Assembly (NCBI GenBank): GCA_048499435.1
Contig: JASNZW010000002.1
Coordinates: 620,001 to 684,000 of the forward strand
Length of the DNA stretch: 64,000 nucleotides
Source of the DNA: DAOTWC01 sp048499435
GTDB taxonomy: Bacteria; Chloroflexota; Anaerolineae; Aggregatilineales; Phototrophicaceae
Reading direction: 5' to 3'
The notes under the pieces are model-generated. The model worked only from the letters and a program-made list of their open reading frames with translations. It did no database searches and was not told the DNA's origin. Below, in pieces: positions 34,851 through 42,737 of this stretch; the stretch's first letter is position 1; each line of letters opens with the position of its first letter. A program made the translations under genes and the position numbers.

Positions 34851-35222
34851 ATGGACACATCTGAGCTTCCCGCCCTGCTTGAGACAATCGCCGCCGCCAG
34901 CGCCGCGCTGACGGCGCAGACGCTGGCCGACGCGGACCAGGCCGAGCTGGCCGCGATCATCGGCGCGGCGGTCGTCAACCTGCGCGCCGCCGACCACCTG
35001 GCGCGCCCGCCAGCGGGCGGCGGCAGCGCGGCGCTGCACGCCTGGCAGCACACGGTTATGGGCCAGATCGCGCTGTTTATCACCGCCGCTGACCTGCTGG
35101 CCGGCGACGCCAATTACCCGCTGCCCGCCGCCGCGCGCGCCTGCGCCCTTGAGATTTACGACGCGGCCGCGCGCATGCGCGCAGTTGTGGACAGCTATAT
35201 CGCCGCGCACGACAGCGCGTAA
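34851..35222 (+). CDS. Small helical protein at the end of the nurA-herA operon
   Basis: The 123-residue protein begins 9 nt after the herA stop, so it is almost certainly co-transcribed. It is predicted all-helical and rich in Ala, with a hydrophobic heptad-like pattern (LPALLETIAAASAALTAQTL; AAARACALEIYDAAARMRAVVDSYIAAH). One centre has WQHTVMGQIALFITAADLLAG. There is no nuclease or DNA-binding motif. I do not recognise the family. By position it may be an accessory factor of HerA or NurA. Confidence 0.55.
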   Translation: MDTSELPALLETIAAASAALTAQTLADADQAELAAIIGAAVVNLRAADHLARPPAGGGSAALHAWQHTVMGQIALFITAADLLAGDANYPLPAAARACALEIYDAAARMRAVVDSYIAAHDSA

Positions 35223-35345
35223 CGCGCGGCTGTCACCGGCTCACGGACCGACAAATACAGGCTGGAGAAAAACGGCGTGACCGCCGCCGCGCGGTTAACG
35301 CTGACCTGATCGCTGCGGCGCGGGCGTGGAAAGGAACGAACCCCG

Positions 35346-36086
35346 GTGGGCGGCACTATCCTCAATGTGATCACCGTGCTGATTGGCGGGCTGGCTGGGC
35401 TGGCGCTGGGCAGCCGCCTGCCGCAGCGCATGCAGGAGTCGGTCATCACCGGCCTGGGGCTGGTGACGCTGTACGTCGGCATCAGCAACGCCGGGCAAAC
35501 GGGAAACGTGATTATCCCGCTGCTGAGCATCGTCACCGGCGCGGTTATCGGCGAGCTGCTGGACATCGACCGCCGCCTGGAGGCGTTCGGCGGCTGGCTG
35601 CAAACGCGCTTCGCCGCCCGCAGCGCCGGCGGCGCGGCCCAGCACGACAGCCGCGCCCGCTTTACCAACGGCTTCATCACCGCCAGCCTGGTGTTCTGTG
35701 TGGGGCCGCTGACGTTTGTGGGCGCGATGCAGGACGGCATGGGGCTGCCGCTGGGCTTTCAGCAGCTCGCCATCAAGAGCGTGCTGGATATGTTCGCTGG
35801 GATGGCCTTCGCCGCCACGCTGGGCGTGGGCGTGCTGTTCAGCGTCATCACGATCGTCGTGCTGCAGGGCGGGCTGGCGCTGCTGGGCAGCGTCGTGGGA
35901 ACGGTCATGTCCACCTCGATGATCAACGAGATGACCGCCGCCGGCGGGCTGCTGCTGGTCGGCCTGGCGCTGATCCAACTGGATGTGAAGCGCCCGCGCG
36001 TGGCGAATTTCCTGCCGGCGCTGGTGATCGCGCCGCTGCTGGTGGCGCTGGCCGCCGCCCTGGGCATCAACATCTATCCGCTGTAA
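35346..36086 (+). CDS. DUF554 (YqgA-like) membrane protein
   Basis: The 246-residue protein has six to seven hydrophobic helices and the family-typical beginning GGTILNVITVLIGGLAGLALG with RLP, then the ITGLGLVTLYVGI and GFITASLVFCVGPLTFVGAMQDG blocks. DUF554 proteins are inner-membrane proteins of unknown, possibly transport-related function. The start is GTG 35346; AAAGGAA lies about 12 nt upstream. It is 123 nt beyond the nurA-herA operon and may share its transcript. Confidence 0.85.
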   Translation: MGGTILNVITVLIGGLAGLALGSRLPQRMQESVITGLGLVTLYVGISNAGQTGNVIIPLLSIVTGAVIGELLDIDRRLEAFGGWLQTRFAARSAGGAAQHDSRARFTNGFITASLVFCVGPLTFVGAMQDGMGLPLGFQQLAIKSVLDMFAGMAFAATLGVGVLFSVITIVVLQGGLALLGSVVGTVMSTSMINEMTAAGGLLLVGLALIQLDVKRPRVANFLPALVIAPLLVALAAALGINIYPL

Positions 36087-36137
36087 GGGGCCGGCGCGCG
36101 CTGGCCGCTGGCTGGCCGGTAAGGACTAAAGTCAGTA

Positions 36138-36165
36138 TTACCGCGCGCACATTTTTGCTTACACT
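36138..36165 (+). promoter_or_regulatory. Possible promoter of the 37-residue peptide gene
   Basis: TTACCG (36138-36143) and TACACT (36160-36165) are 16 bp apart. The resulting leader of about 83 nt contains a small GGCC...GGCC hairpin around AAACTTTTT. The -35 element is weak. Confidence 0.35.
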
Positions 36166-36254
36166 ATTGAAACAGAACACAAGGCCGAAACTTTTTGGCC
36201 GCTGCTGCGCTATACGTTGTCAGGCGGCTGATTTTTGCGGCGGGGGGGGGAGAG

Positions 36255-36368
36255 ATGCAGGTCGTGATAATCATTGCCCTCATTCTGTTCATCGGGCTGT
36301 TCGTGGTGATGTCGGTTCCGCTGGAGCCGGACAGCGGCGTGCCTGAGGACCGGCCCGACGCCGAATAG
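36255..36368 (+). CDS. 37-residue single-pass membrane peptide
   Basis: This short frame starts at ATG 36255 directly behind a G-rich/AGAG stretch that can act as a ribosome site. It encodes MQVVIIIALILFIGLFVVM followed by a Pro/Asp/Glu-rich tail (SVPLEPDSGVPEDRPDAE). The layout is one transmembrane helix at the N-terminus and an acidic soluble tail. The third-position GC preference of the tail and the sharp polarity switch support real coding. Its function is unknown; small membrane peptides often tune transporters or kinases. Confidence 0.5.
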   Translation: MQVVIIIALILFIGLFVVMSVPLEPDSGVPEDRPDAE

Positions 36369-36379
36369 ACAAGCGGTGG

Positions 36380-37018
36380 CTACTTCTTGTCGTCGCTGTA
36401 ATACGCCGCGCGCACGCGGCTGTCTGCCGGGTTCGGGTAGCTGAACTCAGCGATAAGCTGCCGCAGTGAAATATCCTTCGCGGGCTGTATCCCCAGCAGC
36501 AGGTCGGCCAGGACGATATCCACCAGCAGCAGCAGGCGGCCAAAGCTGCCGAACTGGTCCTCCAGCGCCGTGAACAGCACCGTAAACACCCGATCGTGCA
36601 GTTCAGTGTCAATGATGCCGCTGCCCGGCCAGCTCACCGGCCAGTTATCCTGATACGTGCCGATCTTCAGCACGTCGGCGCGCAGCTCCACCAACTGCGC
36701 GATAGCGGCTTTGCGGTCGTGCGCGTCGATCAGGCGCGCCGTGCTGCGATAGGGGGTGTTGGCGAGCTGCTGGCACACGCTGCCCGGCGGCGCATCCACC
36801 AACTGCAGCAGGCTGTGGCCGTCCAGGTTCAACCCCAGGCCCAGCGCCCGCGCGCACTGGCGGTAATAGCGCGCGCGGCTCGGCAGGCTGGCGCTGCCGT
36901 CGAGCCGCCACAGCAGCGACAGGAAATCGCCAAACTCCAGCGGCAGACGCGGGGGCGCGTCTGGTCCGTAGGTCGAAGTAAGCTGGTTAACGCGCGTCTG
37001 TTTCAACTGGCTGTGCAT
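36380..37018 (-). CDS. Hypothetical cytosolic protein
   Basis: The 212-residue protein is soluble and mostly helical. Its N-terminal third includes LEFGDFLSLLWRLDG and YRQCARALGLGLNLDG; then HDRKAAIAQLVELRADVLKIG and a Trp-containing NWPVSWPGSGIIDTELHDRVF segment lead to a hydrophobic helix pair (LLLLVDIVLADLLLG) too polar to be confidently membrane-spanning. I recognise no family. It converges on the small membrane peptide gene and diverges from the cupin gene. Confidence 0.6.
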   Translation of the reverse strand: MHSQLKQTRVNQLTSTYGPDAPPRLPLEFGDFLSLLWRLDGSASLPSRARYYRQCARALGLGLNLDGHSLLQLVDAPPGSVCQQLANTPYRSTARLIDAHDRKAAIAQLVELRADVLKIGTYQDNWPVSWPGSGIIDTELHDRVFTVLFTALEDQFGSFGRLLLLVDIVLADLLLGIQPAKDISLRQLIAEFSYPNPADSRVRAAYYSDDKK

Positions 37019-37156
37019 GGCTGTTATCGCGTTATGTGAGCGGGCTGCCTGACCTGGCCATCACTATAACATAAATCGCGCGGGCTGCCCGGCGCGTGTA
37101 AAAAATGGCTGATATACGTTATAGTGTGTGTATATCTTGAAACAGGCGGGCAAAGC

Positions 37157-37501
37157 ATGGCAGACGGTTATTTCATCACCCCTGCTGACGCGCCACAGGT
37201 CGAAATGGTGGCGGGCATCCACCGGCGCACGATGGCGATTACCGACGAGGCGATGCTGTGCGAGTTTTTTCTGGAGAAGGACGCGGTTGTGCCGCCGCAC
37301 AGCCACATGAACGACCAGGTAGGCTACATCGCTTACGGCGCGCTGGAGCTGACGATCGGCGGCCAGAAGCGCGTGCTGCAGCGCGGTGACAGCTACGCCA
37401 TCCCCGGCGGCGTTGTACACAGCGCGCTGGCGCTGGTGGACACGCTGGCGCTGGACGTGTTCTCGCCCCCGCGCAACGATTACCGCACAGAAGCGCGCTG
37501 A
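37157..37501 (+). CDS. Single-domain cupin protein
   Basis: The 114-residue protein is one cupin barrel. Motif 1 is PPHSHMNDQVGYIAYGALEL (two His plus Gln in place of the usual Glu) and motif 2 is GDSYAIPGGVVHSALA (His). These residues would hold a divalent metal. Small cupins of this kind are sugar- or quercetin-dioxygenase-like binders; the ligand is unknown. ATG 37157 is used because the upstream TTG extension falls outside the domain. TATAGT lies about 35 nt upstream. Confidence 0.85.
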   Translation: MADGYFITPADAPQVEMVAGIHRRTMAITDEAMLCEFFLEKDAVVPPHSHMNDQVGYIAYGALELTIGGQKRVLQRGDSYAIPGGVVHSALALVDTLALDVFSPPRNDYRTEAR

Positions 37502-37557
37502 GCCGTGCTACAATAGCAGACAGTCGTAATGTCAGGTAAGCAGCGAGCTTGGGAACG

Positions 37558-39270
37558 ATGGATGAGTCAATCGTAAATGCCCCCCGCAAACGGCACAGCC
37601 GGGCGCGCGAGCGCTACAGCCTGCGGCAGCGCCGCCGTGAAACGCTGACCACCCTGCGCTCGCCGATCAGCGCGCGCATGAACCAGACTTATCACAGCAC
37701 CGCCCCCTGGCGCGACCGCGCCGCGCTCTATCTGCGCGACGCCGGCTGGTACGTGCGCAGCACGCCGCTGATCCCGCTGGGCGCGGCGCTGGTGCTGGCG
37801 GTGCTGTTCCTGGCGTTCGCCGTGTCGCACGTGGTCAACGGGCGCATCTTCCCGAACGTGTGGGCGCTGGGCATCAACCTGGGCGACCTCACCGCCGCTG
37901 AGGCTGAAACCGCGCTGCGCGCGGCCTGGGACAACCAGGTGCGCATCCGGCTGGCCGACGAGGACCGCGCCTGGACCGCCGCCCCGGCGGACCTGGGCAT
38001 GGCCTTTGACCCGCGCCCGGTCGTGGAGGCCGCCTTTGGGGTGGGCATGGCCGGTATCCCGCTGGGCTGGACGCTTGAGCCGCAGATCACGCTGGACTAC
38101 ATCACCGCGCAGAACTACCTGCTTGATCTGGCGCAGCAGGTGCAGATCGAGCCGTTCAACGCCGGTTACGCCATGCGCGAGGGCCAGGTTGTGAGCGTCG
38201 AGGGCCGCCCTGGCCGCATGATGGATGTGGGCCTGACGATGGAAACGCTGACACAGGACCCGCTCGCCGTTGTGCGCCGCCGCCTGCTGCCGCTGCACAT
38301 GATCCCGCTGCCGCCGGCGGTGGCCGACGCCTCCGCTTACCTGGAGGAAGCGCGCGCCTTTGCCGCGCAGCCGTTCCAACTGCGCGGATATGACCCGTAT
38401 CTCGATCAGACAATCGCCTGGGGCACGACGCCAGAGGTCGTGGTTTCGTGGCTGGAGGCCGGCCCGGACAGCCTGACGCTGCGCGAACAGGCGTTTCTGC
38501 CCTTCCTGGAGGCGCAGAACAACTCGCTGGCGGCCAGCGGCACGGCGGTGCGCTACCTTGACGCGACCGAGACGTCCGAAAAGCTGCGCACGGCCATCAG
38601 CCTCAAGAGCAGCGGGGTGGATCTGCGCATCCGCTACCGGCCCACCCAGTACACCGTTGTGCGCGGCGACACCGCGACGGCTATCGCCCGCAAGACCGGC
38701 ATCCCCTTTTACATGATCGAGCAGTCCAACCCTGGCCGCGACCTCAACGTGCTCGCAATTGGCGACCAGCTCAACCTGCCGTCGCGCGACGTGGCGCTGC
38801 CGCTGTCACCGGTCCCCAACAAGCGCATCGTCGTGGACCTGCGCTCGCAGTCGCTGGTCGCCTACGAGAACGGGCAGCAGGTCTTTAGCTGGCTGATCTC
38901 CAGCGGCATGGCCGAAGCGCCGACATCGCCGGGCATCTACCAGATACTCACGCACGACGAAGTCGCCGCCGGCAGCAGCTACACGCTGTGCAACACGCAG
39001 GGCTGCGGCCAGTGGCAGATGAACTGGTTCATGGGGATTTACGAGGTCGTGCCGGGGCTGATGAACGGCTTTCACGGGGCGGTCCTGCTGCCCAACGGCA
39101 ACTACCTGGGCGGCGGCAACGTCGGCTCGCCTTTCACGTTTGGCTGCGTGATGTCGCAGGACGACAACGCCCGCCTGCTTTACGAGTGGGCCGACGCCGG
39201 CACGATCGTTGAGATTGTCTCCAACGACTACCCGCCGCAGAGCGACCTGGCGCGCCAGAGCTTCAGTTGA
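37558..39270 (+). CDS. Membrane-anchored L,D-transpeptidase with LysM domain
   Basis: The 570-residue protein has a basic cytoplasmic tail (about 60 residues), one transmembrane helix (LIPLGAALVLAVLFLAFAVSHVV), two VanW/peptidoglycan-binding-like domains (PNVWALGINLGDLTAAEAE...), a LysM domain (YTVVRGDTATAIARKTGIP...LNLPS) and a C-terminal YkuD domain. The YkuD site has FHGAV and GSPFTFGCVM with nucleophile C530. It should form 3-3 peptidoglycan cross-links or attach ligands to the wall. ATG 37558 is used; TTG 37549 is an alternative. A TACAAT element lies about 45 nt upstream. Confidence 0.9.
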   Translation: MDESIVNAPRKRHSRARERYSLRQRRRETLTTLRSPISARMNQTYHSTAPWRDRAALYLRDAGWYVRSTPLIPLGAALVLAVLFLAFAVSHVVNGRIFPNVWALGINLGDLTAAEAETALRAAWDNQVRIRLADEDRAWTAAPADLGMAFDPRPVVEAAFGVGMAGIPLGWTLEPQITLDYITAQNYLLDLAQQVQIEPFNAGYAMREGQVVSVEGRPGRMMDVGLTMETLTQDPLAVVRRRLLPLHMIPLPPAVADASAYLEEARAFAAQPFQLRGYDPYLDQTIAWGTTPEVVVSWLEAGPDSLTLREQAFLPFLEAQNNSLAASGTAVRYLDATETSEKLRTAISLKSSGVDLRIRYRPTQYTVVRGDTATAIARKTGIPFYMIEQSNPGRDLNVLAIGDQLNLPSRDVALPLSPVPNKRIVVDLRSQSLVAYENGQQVFSWLISSGMAEAPTSPGIYQILTHDEVAAGSSYTLCNTQGCGQWQMNWFMGIYEVVPGLMNGFHGAVLLPNGNYLGGGNVGSPFTFGCVMSQDDNARLLYEWADAGTIVEIVSNDYPPQSDLARQSFS

Positions 39271-39502
39271 GCTGTGCACGTTTGTGCAGCTTGCATGAAT
39301 TTAGCGGCGGCGCAGCGGGCGCGCGCCGCTTGGCGGGCAGCCGCGGCAGGCTCAATTATCAATGGTTCGCCAATGTTATGTTCGGAACGGCCGCTGAAAA
39401 GCGGCTGTAAACGGGCGCGCTGTCGAACAAAGACTGGTTTGCGGCTTGCGCGATCATCGAAAATCGCTGCCCCGACGCGGACAGACGCGCTGGGGGCAAT
39501 AT
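39271..39502 (+). other. Intergenic stretch downstream of the L,D-transpeptidase gene
   Basis: No gene is visible here. The only structure is a hairpin at 39388-39407 with an 8-bp stem (one G-U) closed by a GAAA tetraloop (GCCGCT-GAAA-AGCGGC core). It has no U-tract. It might be the 3' structure of the upstream message. Confidence 0.4.
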
Positions 39503-39530
39503 TTGACTTCACGCCGGAATCTTATATACT
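39503..39530 (+). promoter_or_regulatory. Strong sigma70-type promoter ahead of the ncRNA candidate
   Basis: TTGACT (39503-39508) and TATACT (39525-39530) are 16 bp apart, in an AT-rich patch that stands out from the GC-rich surroundings. The start would be near 39537. No open reading frame with a ribosome site follows. Confidence 0.7.
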
Positions 39531-39536
39531 GTTAAG

Positions 39537-39650
39537 CAGATAGTTATATGTGAGGCCGGCTAAAAAAACCTTATTAAAGAGACCCTTCTTTAATTTGGCC
39601 TCACATCGAACCCACCAGACGCCCTGCCCCCCAGGGCGTCTGTTGTTTTA
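39537..39650 (+). ncRNA. Candidate structured small RNA (about 110 nt)
   Basis: Between a strong promoter and an intrinsic terminator lies a nested structure. The outer stem ATGTGAGGCC (39548-39557) pairs perfectly with GGCCTCACAT (39597-39606). Inside it ATTAAAGA (39573-39580) pairs with TCTTTAAT (39587-39594) around a 6-nt loop. The two stems are joined by a 15-nt A-rich strand (GGCTAAAAAAACCTT) on one side and TT on the other. The terminator U-tract faces the plus strand only. The convergent MFS gene ends 5 nt past the element, so this is not its leader. I do not recognise 6S, SRP, tmRNA or RNase P features; it may be new. Confidence 0.55.
39616..39650 (+). terminator. Intrinsic terminator of the ncRNA candidate
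   Basis: CAGACGCCCTG (39616-39626) pairs perfectly with CAGGGCGTCTG (39632-39642) around CCCCC and is followed by TTGTTTTA. On the other strand no U-tract follows, so it serves plus-strand transcription. Confidence 0.85.
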
Positions 39651-39654
39651 TGTT

Positions 39655-41277
39655 TTAGCTGCCCAGCTCAGCGGAAGCGGGCGTGGGGGCTGCGTCCGCC
39701 GCGGGGGTGGCGGTGCGGCCCAGGCGCAGCGCGGGAAGCAGCGCCAGCGCGCAGGCCGCCGCGCCGATCAGCCCCAGCTCCGCCAGCACGCGCACCGTGA
39801 TCGCGGCGTAGGCGTCAGCCGCCTGCAGCGGGTCTGCCAGCCCGCCGAACTGCGCGGTGGCCAGCGCGTTGACGCGCTGGAGCGCGATCGTCGTCAGCGC
39901 CGACACGCCCACCGTCATGCCGATCAGCCGCAGGATGATCACCAGCGCCGACGCGACGCCGCGCTCGCGGTCCGGCGCGGCGTTGATCACCGAGGCGCTG
40001 AGGGGCGAGAACGTCAGCCCCAGCCCGACGCCGATCAGCGCCATCTGCGCCGCGATCAGCGCGTCAGGCGTCGTCAGCGTCCACGTCTGCCACAGCAGCA
40101 GATAGCCAGCGATCGCCAGCCCCAGGCCGAGCAGCGTAGTGGCGCGAAAGCCGATGCGGTCGCCCAGCCAGCCGCCAGGGACCGCCGCCAGCGCCATCGG
40201 CACTGTCAGCGCCGACAGCAGCAGCCCCACCTGGAGCGCCGCCTGCGTCAGGGTGGAGGCGTCTTCCTGGCGCACGTTGACCAGGATCGGCACGCTCACC
40301 AGGCCGATCACCAGCGAGAAGCCGACGAACAGGTTCACCAGCAGCCCGGCGGACAGGCTGCGCTGGCGGAACAGCTTCAGGTTGAGCAGCGGGTCGCGCA
40401 CCCGCCGCTCAACCGCGATAAACGCGGCGAAAAACAGCGCCGCCAGCAGCATCAGCGGACCGAAATAGGCGGGCAGCGCGGCCAGCTCGTTGAAGCCGCC
40501 GGCGCTGGCGGAGATGTCTGCGCTGGCCCCCAGGCCGACGTTGAGGCTGATCAGCGCGGCGATAATCAGCGCCGTCCCGGCGAAGTCGAAGCGGCCGGGC
40601 GCGCGCTGCTGCGGCACGTGGCGCAGCGCCCACAGCACCAGCCCGATCGTGAGCAGCGTCAGCGGCACGTTGATCCAGAACAGCCAGTGCCAGTGGACAA
40701 ACTGCACCAGGATGCCGCCGTAGAGGTGGCCCAGCACCCAGCCCAGCGTGTCCACCGCGCCGACCAGCCCCAGCGGGCGGGCGCGCCGCGCCGGCGGGAA
40801 CAGGTCGCCCACCAGCGCCAGGCTCACCGGGACCAGCGCGCCGGCCCCCAGCGCCTGCACCACGCGCCCGATGATGAGCGCCTGCAGGTGCACGTAGGCG
40901 ATGTCGGGCCGCTGGCCCAGGCGGCGGTAGACGCTGTAGAGAAACTGTGTGGGCCAACCGCCGGCGGTCGCCACCAGGATGGAGCCGATGATAAACACCA
41001 GCAGGCAGGCGACATACACGATGCGCCGCCCCAGCAGGTCGCTGACGCGGCCCATAAACGTCAGGCTGACGGTGTAGGCCAGCAGATAGCCGCTGAGAAT
41101 CCAGGCGGCGTCGTCCAGCGCCGTTTGCAGCGGCAGCTCCAGCTCGATAATCAGCTCTGGCAGAAACGCCGACACCACCGTCAGGTCAAGCGAGCCAATG
41201 AACACCGGGATGCAGATAACCGCCAGCACCAGCCAGGGGTTGATTTTGTGCGGCGCGCGCGCGGCGGGGCTGCTCAT
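39655..41277 (-). CDS. 14-TM major facilitator (DHA2, EmrB/QacA-type) transporter
   Basis: The 540-residue protein has about 14 hydrophobic helices and the DHA2 signatures: LDLTVVSAFLPEL in helix 1, the loop 2-3 motif GRVSDLLGRRIVY, and the helix 5 region VQALGAGALVPVSLALVGDLFPPARRARPLG. These proteins export drugs or lipids with proton antiport. Its ATG overlaps the stop of the LprG-like lipoprotein gene (ATGA), so the two are translated together. That pairing matches the mycobacterial lprG-P55 (Rv1411c-Rv1410c) operon, in which the pump and lipoprotein move triacylglycerol-type lipids. The transport substrate here is inferred, not shown. Confidence 0.9.
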   Translation of the reverse strand: MSSPAARAPHKINPWLVLAVICIPVFIGSLDLTVVSAFLPELIIELELPLQTALDDAAWILSGYLLAYTVSLTFMGRVSDLLGRRIVYVACLLVFIIGSILVATAGGWPTQFLYSVYRRLGQRPDIAYVHLQALIIGRVVQALGAGALVPVSLALVGDLFPPARRARPLGLVGAVDTLGWVLGHLYGGILVQFVHWHWLFWINVPLTLLTIGLVLWALRHVPQQRAPGRFDFAGTALIIAALISLNVGLGASADISASAGGFNELAALPAYFGPLMLLAALFFAAFIAVERRVRDPLLNLKLFRQRSLSAGLLVNLFVGFSLVIGLVSVPILVNVRQEDASTLTQAALQVGLLLSALTVPMALAAVPGGWLGDRIGFRATTLLGLGLAIAGYLLLWQTWTLTTPDALIAAQMALIGVGLGLTFSPLSASVINAAPDRERGVASALVIILRLIGMTVGVSALTTIALQRVNALATAQFGGLADPLQAADAYAAITVRVLAELGLIGAAACALALLPALRLGRTATPAADAAPTPASAELGS

Positions 41278-42002
41278 GATACCGGGGCGTCCAGGTGGAC
41301 GGGCGCGTCGTAGTCGTAGATGTCCACCGTCCAGGTGGTCGGCGTCGGGGATTGTTCGGTGGCGGTGTCGGACTGGACGATCACGAAGCGCGCCGGCAGG
41401 CCGGTGTCGCGGTGGATGAAAACGTCCACCAGCGTCGGGCCTGATGCTTCGATCAGCCCGGCCAGCAGCGCGCTGATGTCGCGTCCGTCGGCCACGCCGC
41501 TGATCCGGTACACGGGCGTGCCGTCCTCCAGCGTTTCAGCGCCCATGTAGGCCAGCTCGTGCACGGAGTCCAGCGCGGCCTGGAAGCCGGCCTGCTCAGC
41601 GATGAGGACCTGCGGGTTAAACCCGACGGCGAACGGCGTGTTGAGCCAGGCCCCGCCGGTGAGGATCGTGTTGCGGAACCACTGGTCCTCGCCGCGCGCG
41701 AAGATGTCCACGTCAGCGGTGAGGCCGGCGGCGATCAGGCTGACGGTGGCCTGCAGCGTGTCGGGCGCGGCGTACTGGGCGGTGGCGCGGCGAAAGGTCA
41801 CGCGCCCCAGGCCAGTGTCAACATCATAGGGCGCGCCGGTGCGCTCGACAGCCATGCGGAACGACTGGCTGGCGCGGATACCGGCGGCGGCCTGGGCGAC
41901 CAGCGCGGCGGGGTCCGGCGGGGTTTCGGTGGCGGGCGCGCCGCCGCAGGCAGCGGTGGTCAGGGCGGCCAGCAGCACACACACAAGAGGCAGATAACGC
42001 AC
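41274..42002 (-). CDS. LppX/LprAFG-family lipoprotein (LprG-like)
   Basis: From GTG 42002 (GGAAGGA 9 nt upstream) the 242-residue protein has a lipoprotein signal ending LTTAAC. It continues as the single beta/alpha cup of the LppX_LprAFG family, which encloses a lipid-binding cavity: AAAGIRASQSFRMAVERTG, a long beta meander with ATAQYAAPDTLQATVSL, ARGEDQWFRN, GTPVYRISGVADG and the late strand PTLVDVFIHRDTGLPARFVI. In Mycobacterium LprG shuttles acylated lipids with an MFS pump. It is the first gene of a two-gene operon with a 14-TM MFS pump. Confidence 0.82.
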   Translation of the reverse strand: MRYLPLVCVLLAALTTAACGGAPATETPPDPAALVAQAAAGIRASQSFRMAVERTGAPYDVDTGLGRVTFRRATAQYAAPDTLQATVSLIAAGLTADVDIFARGEDQWFRNTILTGGAWLNTPFAVGFNPQVLIAEQAGFQAALDSVHELAYMGAETLEDGTPVYRISGVADGRDISALLAGLIEASGPTLVDVFIHRDTGLPARFVIVQSDTATEQSPTPTTWTVDIYDYDAPVHLDAPVS

Positions 42003-42071
42003 GCGGTCATATCCTTCCACGACAGCAGGACGCGGTTTAACAGCTCGATATACCTGTACGAAGGTGGTCCA

Positions 42072-42650
42072 TCAGGGTTGCTGCGGCGGGCTGGCGCTGT
42101 GGCGGTCTTTCGGCTGATATGGGACGTAGCGATAGGGGACCGCGCGAGCGACCTGCGCCATGACCGCGCGAAAATTTTCCTCCGGCGGCAGCAGCGAATC
42201 GACCGGCAGGGCGTTCGCGCCCCAGGGTTGATAGTAGGCGCGCATCCGCAGCACGGCGTCCCAGCCCACCGGCCGCCAGCCCGGCACATACTGCACGCGC
42301 TGTTCCATGCGTTCCTGCCAGATGGCGTCGTCGGAGCAGTAGCAGTAGACAGCGCAGAAGCGGGCGCTGTGGCGGGCCGCGATCTCGCTGGCGACGGTGC
42401 GGAAATGGTCCAGCGGGAAGGTGGCGTCCAGGATAACGCTCACGCCCAGGTCAAGCTGTTCGTCGGCCATGTCGAGGATGATGTAGTAGCCATCGCCGGT
42501 GTTCTCATCCACCAGGTGATGGTCGCGCAGCACACGCTGCACCCGGTCCTTAGAGAACACGGGCAGGCGCAGCGCGCGCGCCACCATGCGCGCCAGCGTT
42601 GTCTTGCCGCTGCCCGGCATTCCCGTGAACAGAATCAGCGTTGGGTCCAC
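42072..42650 (-). CDS. P-loop kinase (AAA_33/zeta-toxin-like)
   Basis: The 192-residue protein has a Walker A GMPGSGKTT (10-18), FSKDRVQRVLRDHH and an ILDATFP strand-loop typical of small ATP-dependent kinases such as chloramphenicol phosphotransferase, polynucleotide kinase or zeta-like enzymes. The substrate is not deducible and no antitoxin gene adjoins. The start is GTG. It reads toward the lipoprotein gene 70 nt away and may belong to the same transcript. Confidence 0.75.
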   Translation of the reverse strand: MDPTLILFTGMPGSGKTTLARMVARALRLPVFSKDRVQRVLRDHHLVDENTGDGYYIILDMADEQLDLGVSVILDATFPLDHFRTVASEIAARHSARFCAVYCYCSDDAIWQERMEQRVQYVPGWRPVGWDAVLRMRAYYQPWGANALPVDSLLPPEENFRAVMAQVARAVPYRYVPYQPKDRHSASPPQQP

Positions 42651-42737
42651 AGCGCCATCCCCGGCCAGTTCTAAGCACGCCTATTATACCGCGCCGGCGC
42701 CAATTAAACCGGGGTGAGAATGGCCGCCGCTGGCGGC

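Noticed and set aside
33039..35210. Long minus-strand frame opposite herA
   Set aside because: No recognisable motif and biased composition; herA on the plus strand has complete Walker motifs and a ribosome site.
42072..42650. Zeta toxin of a toxin-antitoxin pair
   Set aside because: Only the generic P-loop kinase motifs match; no small antitoxin gene precedes it.
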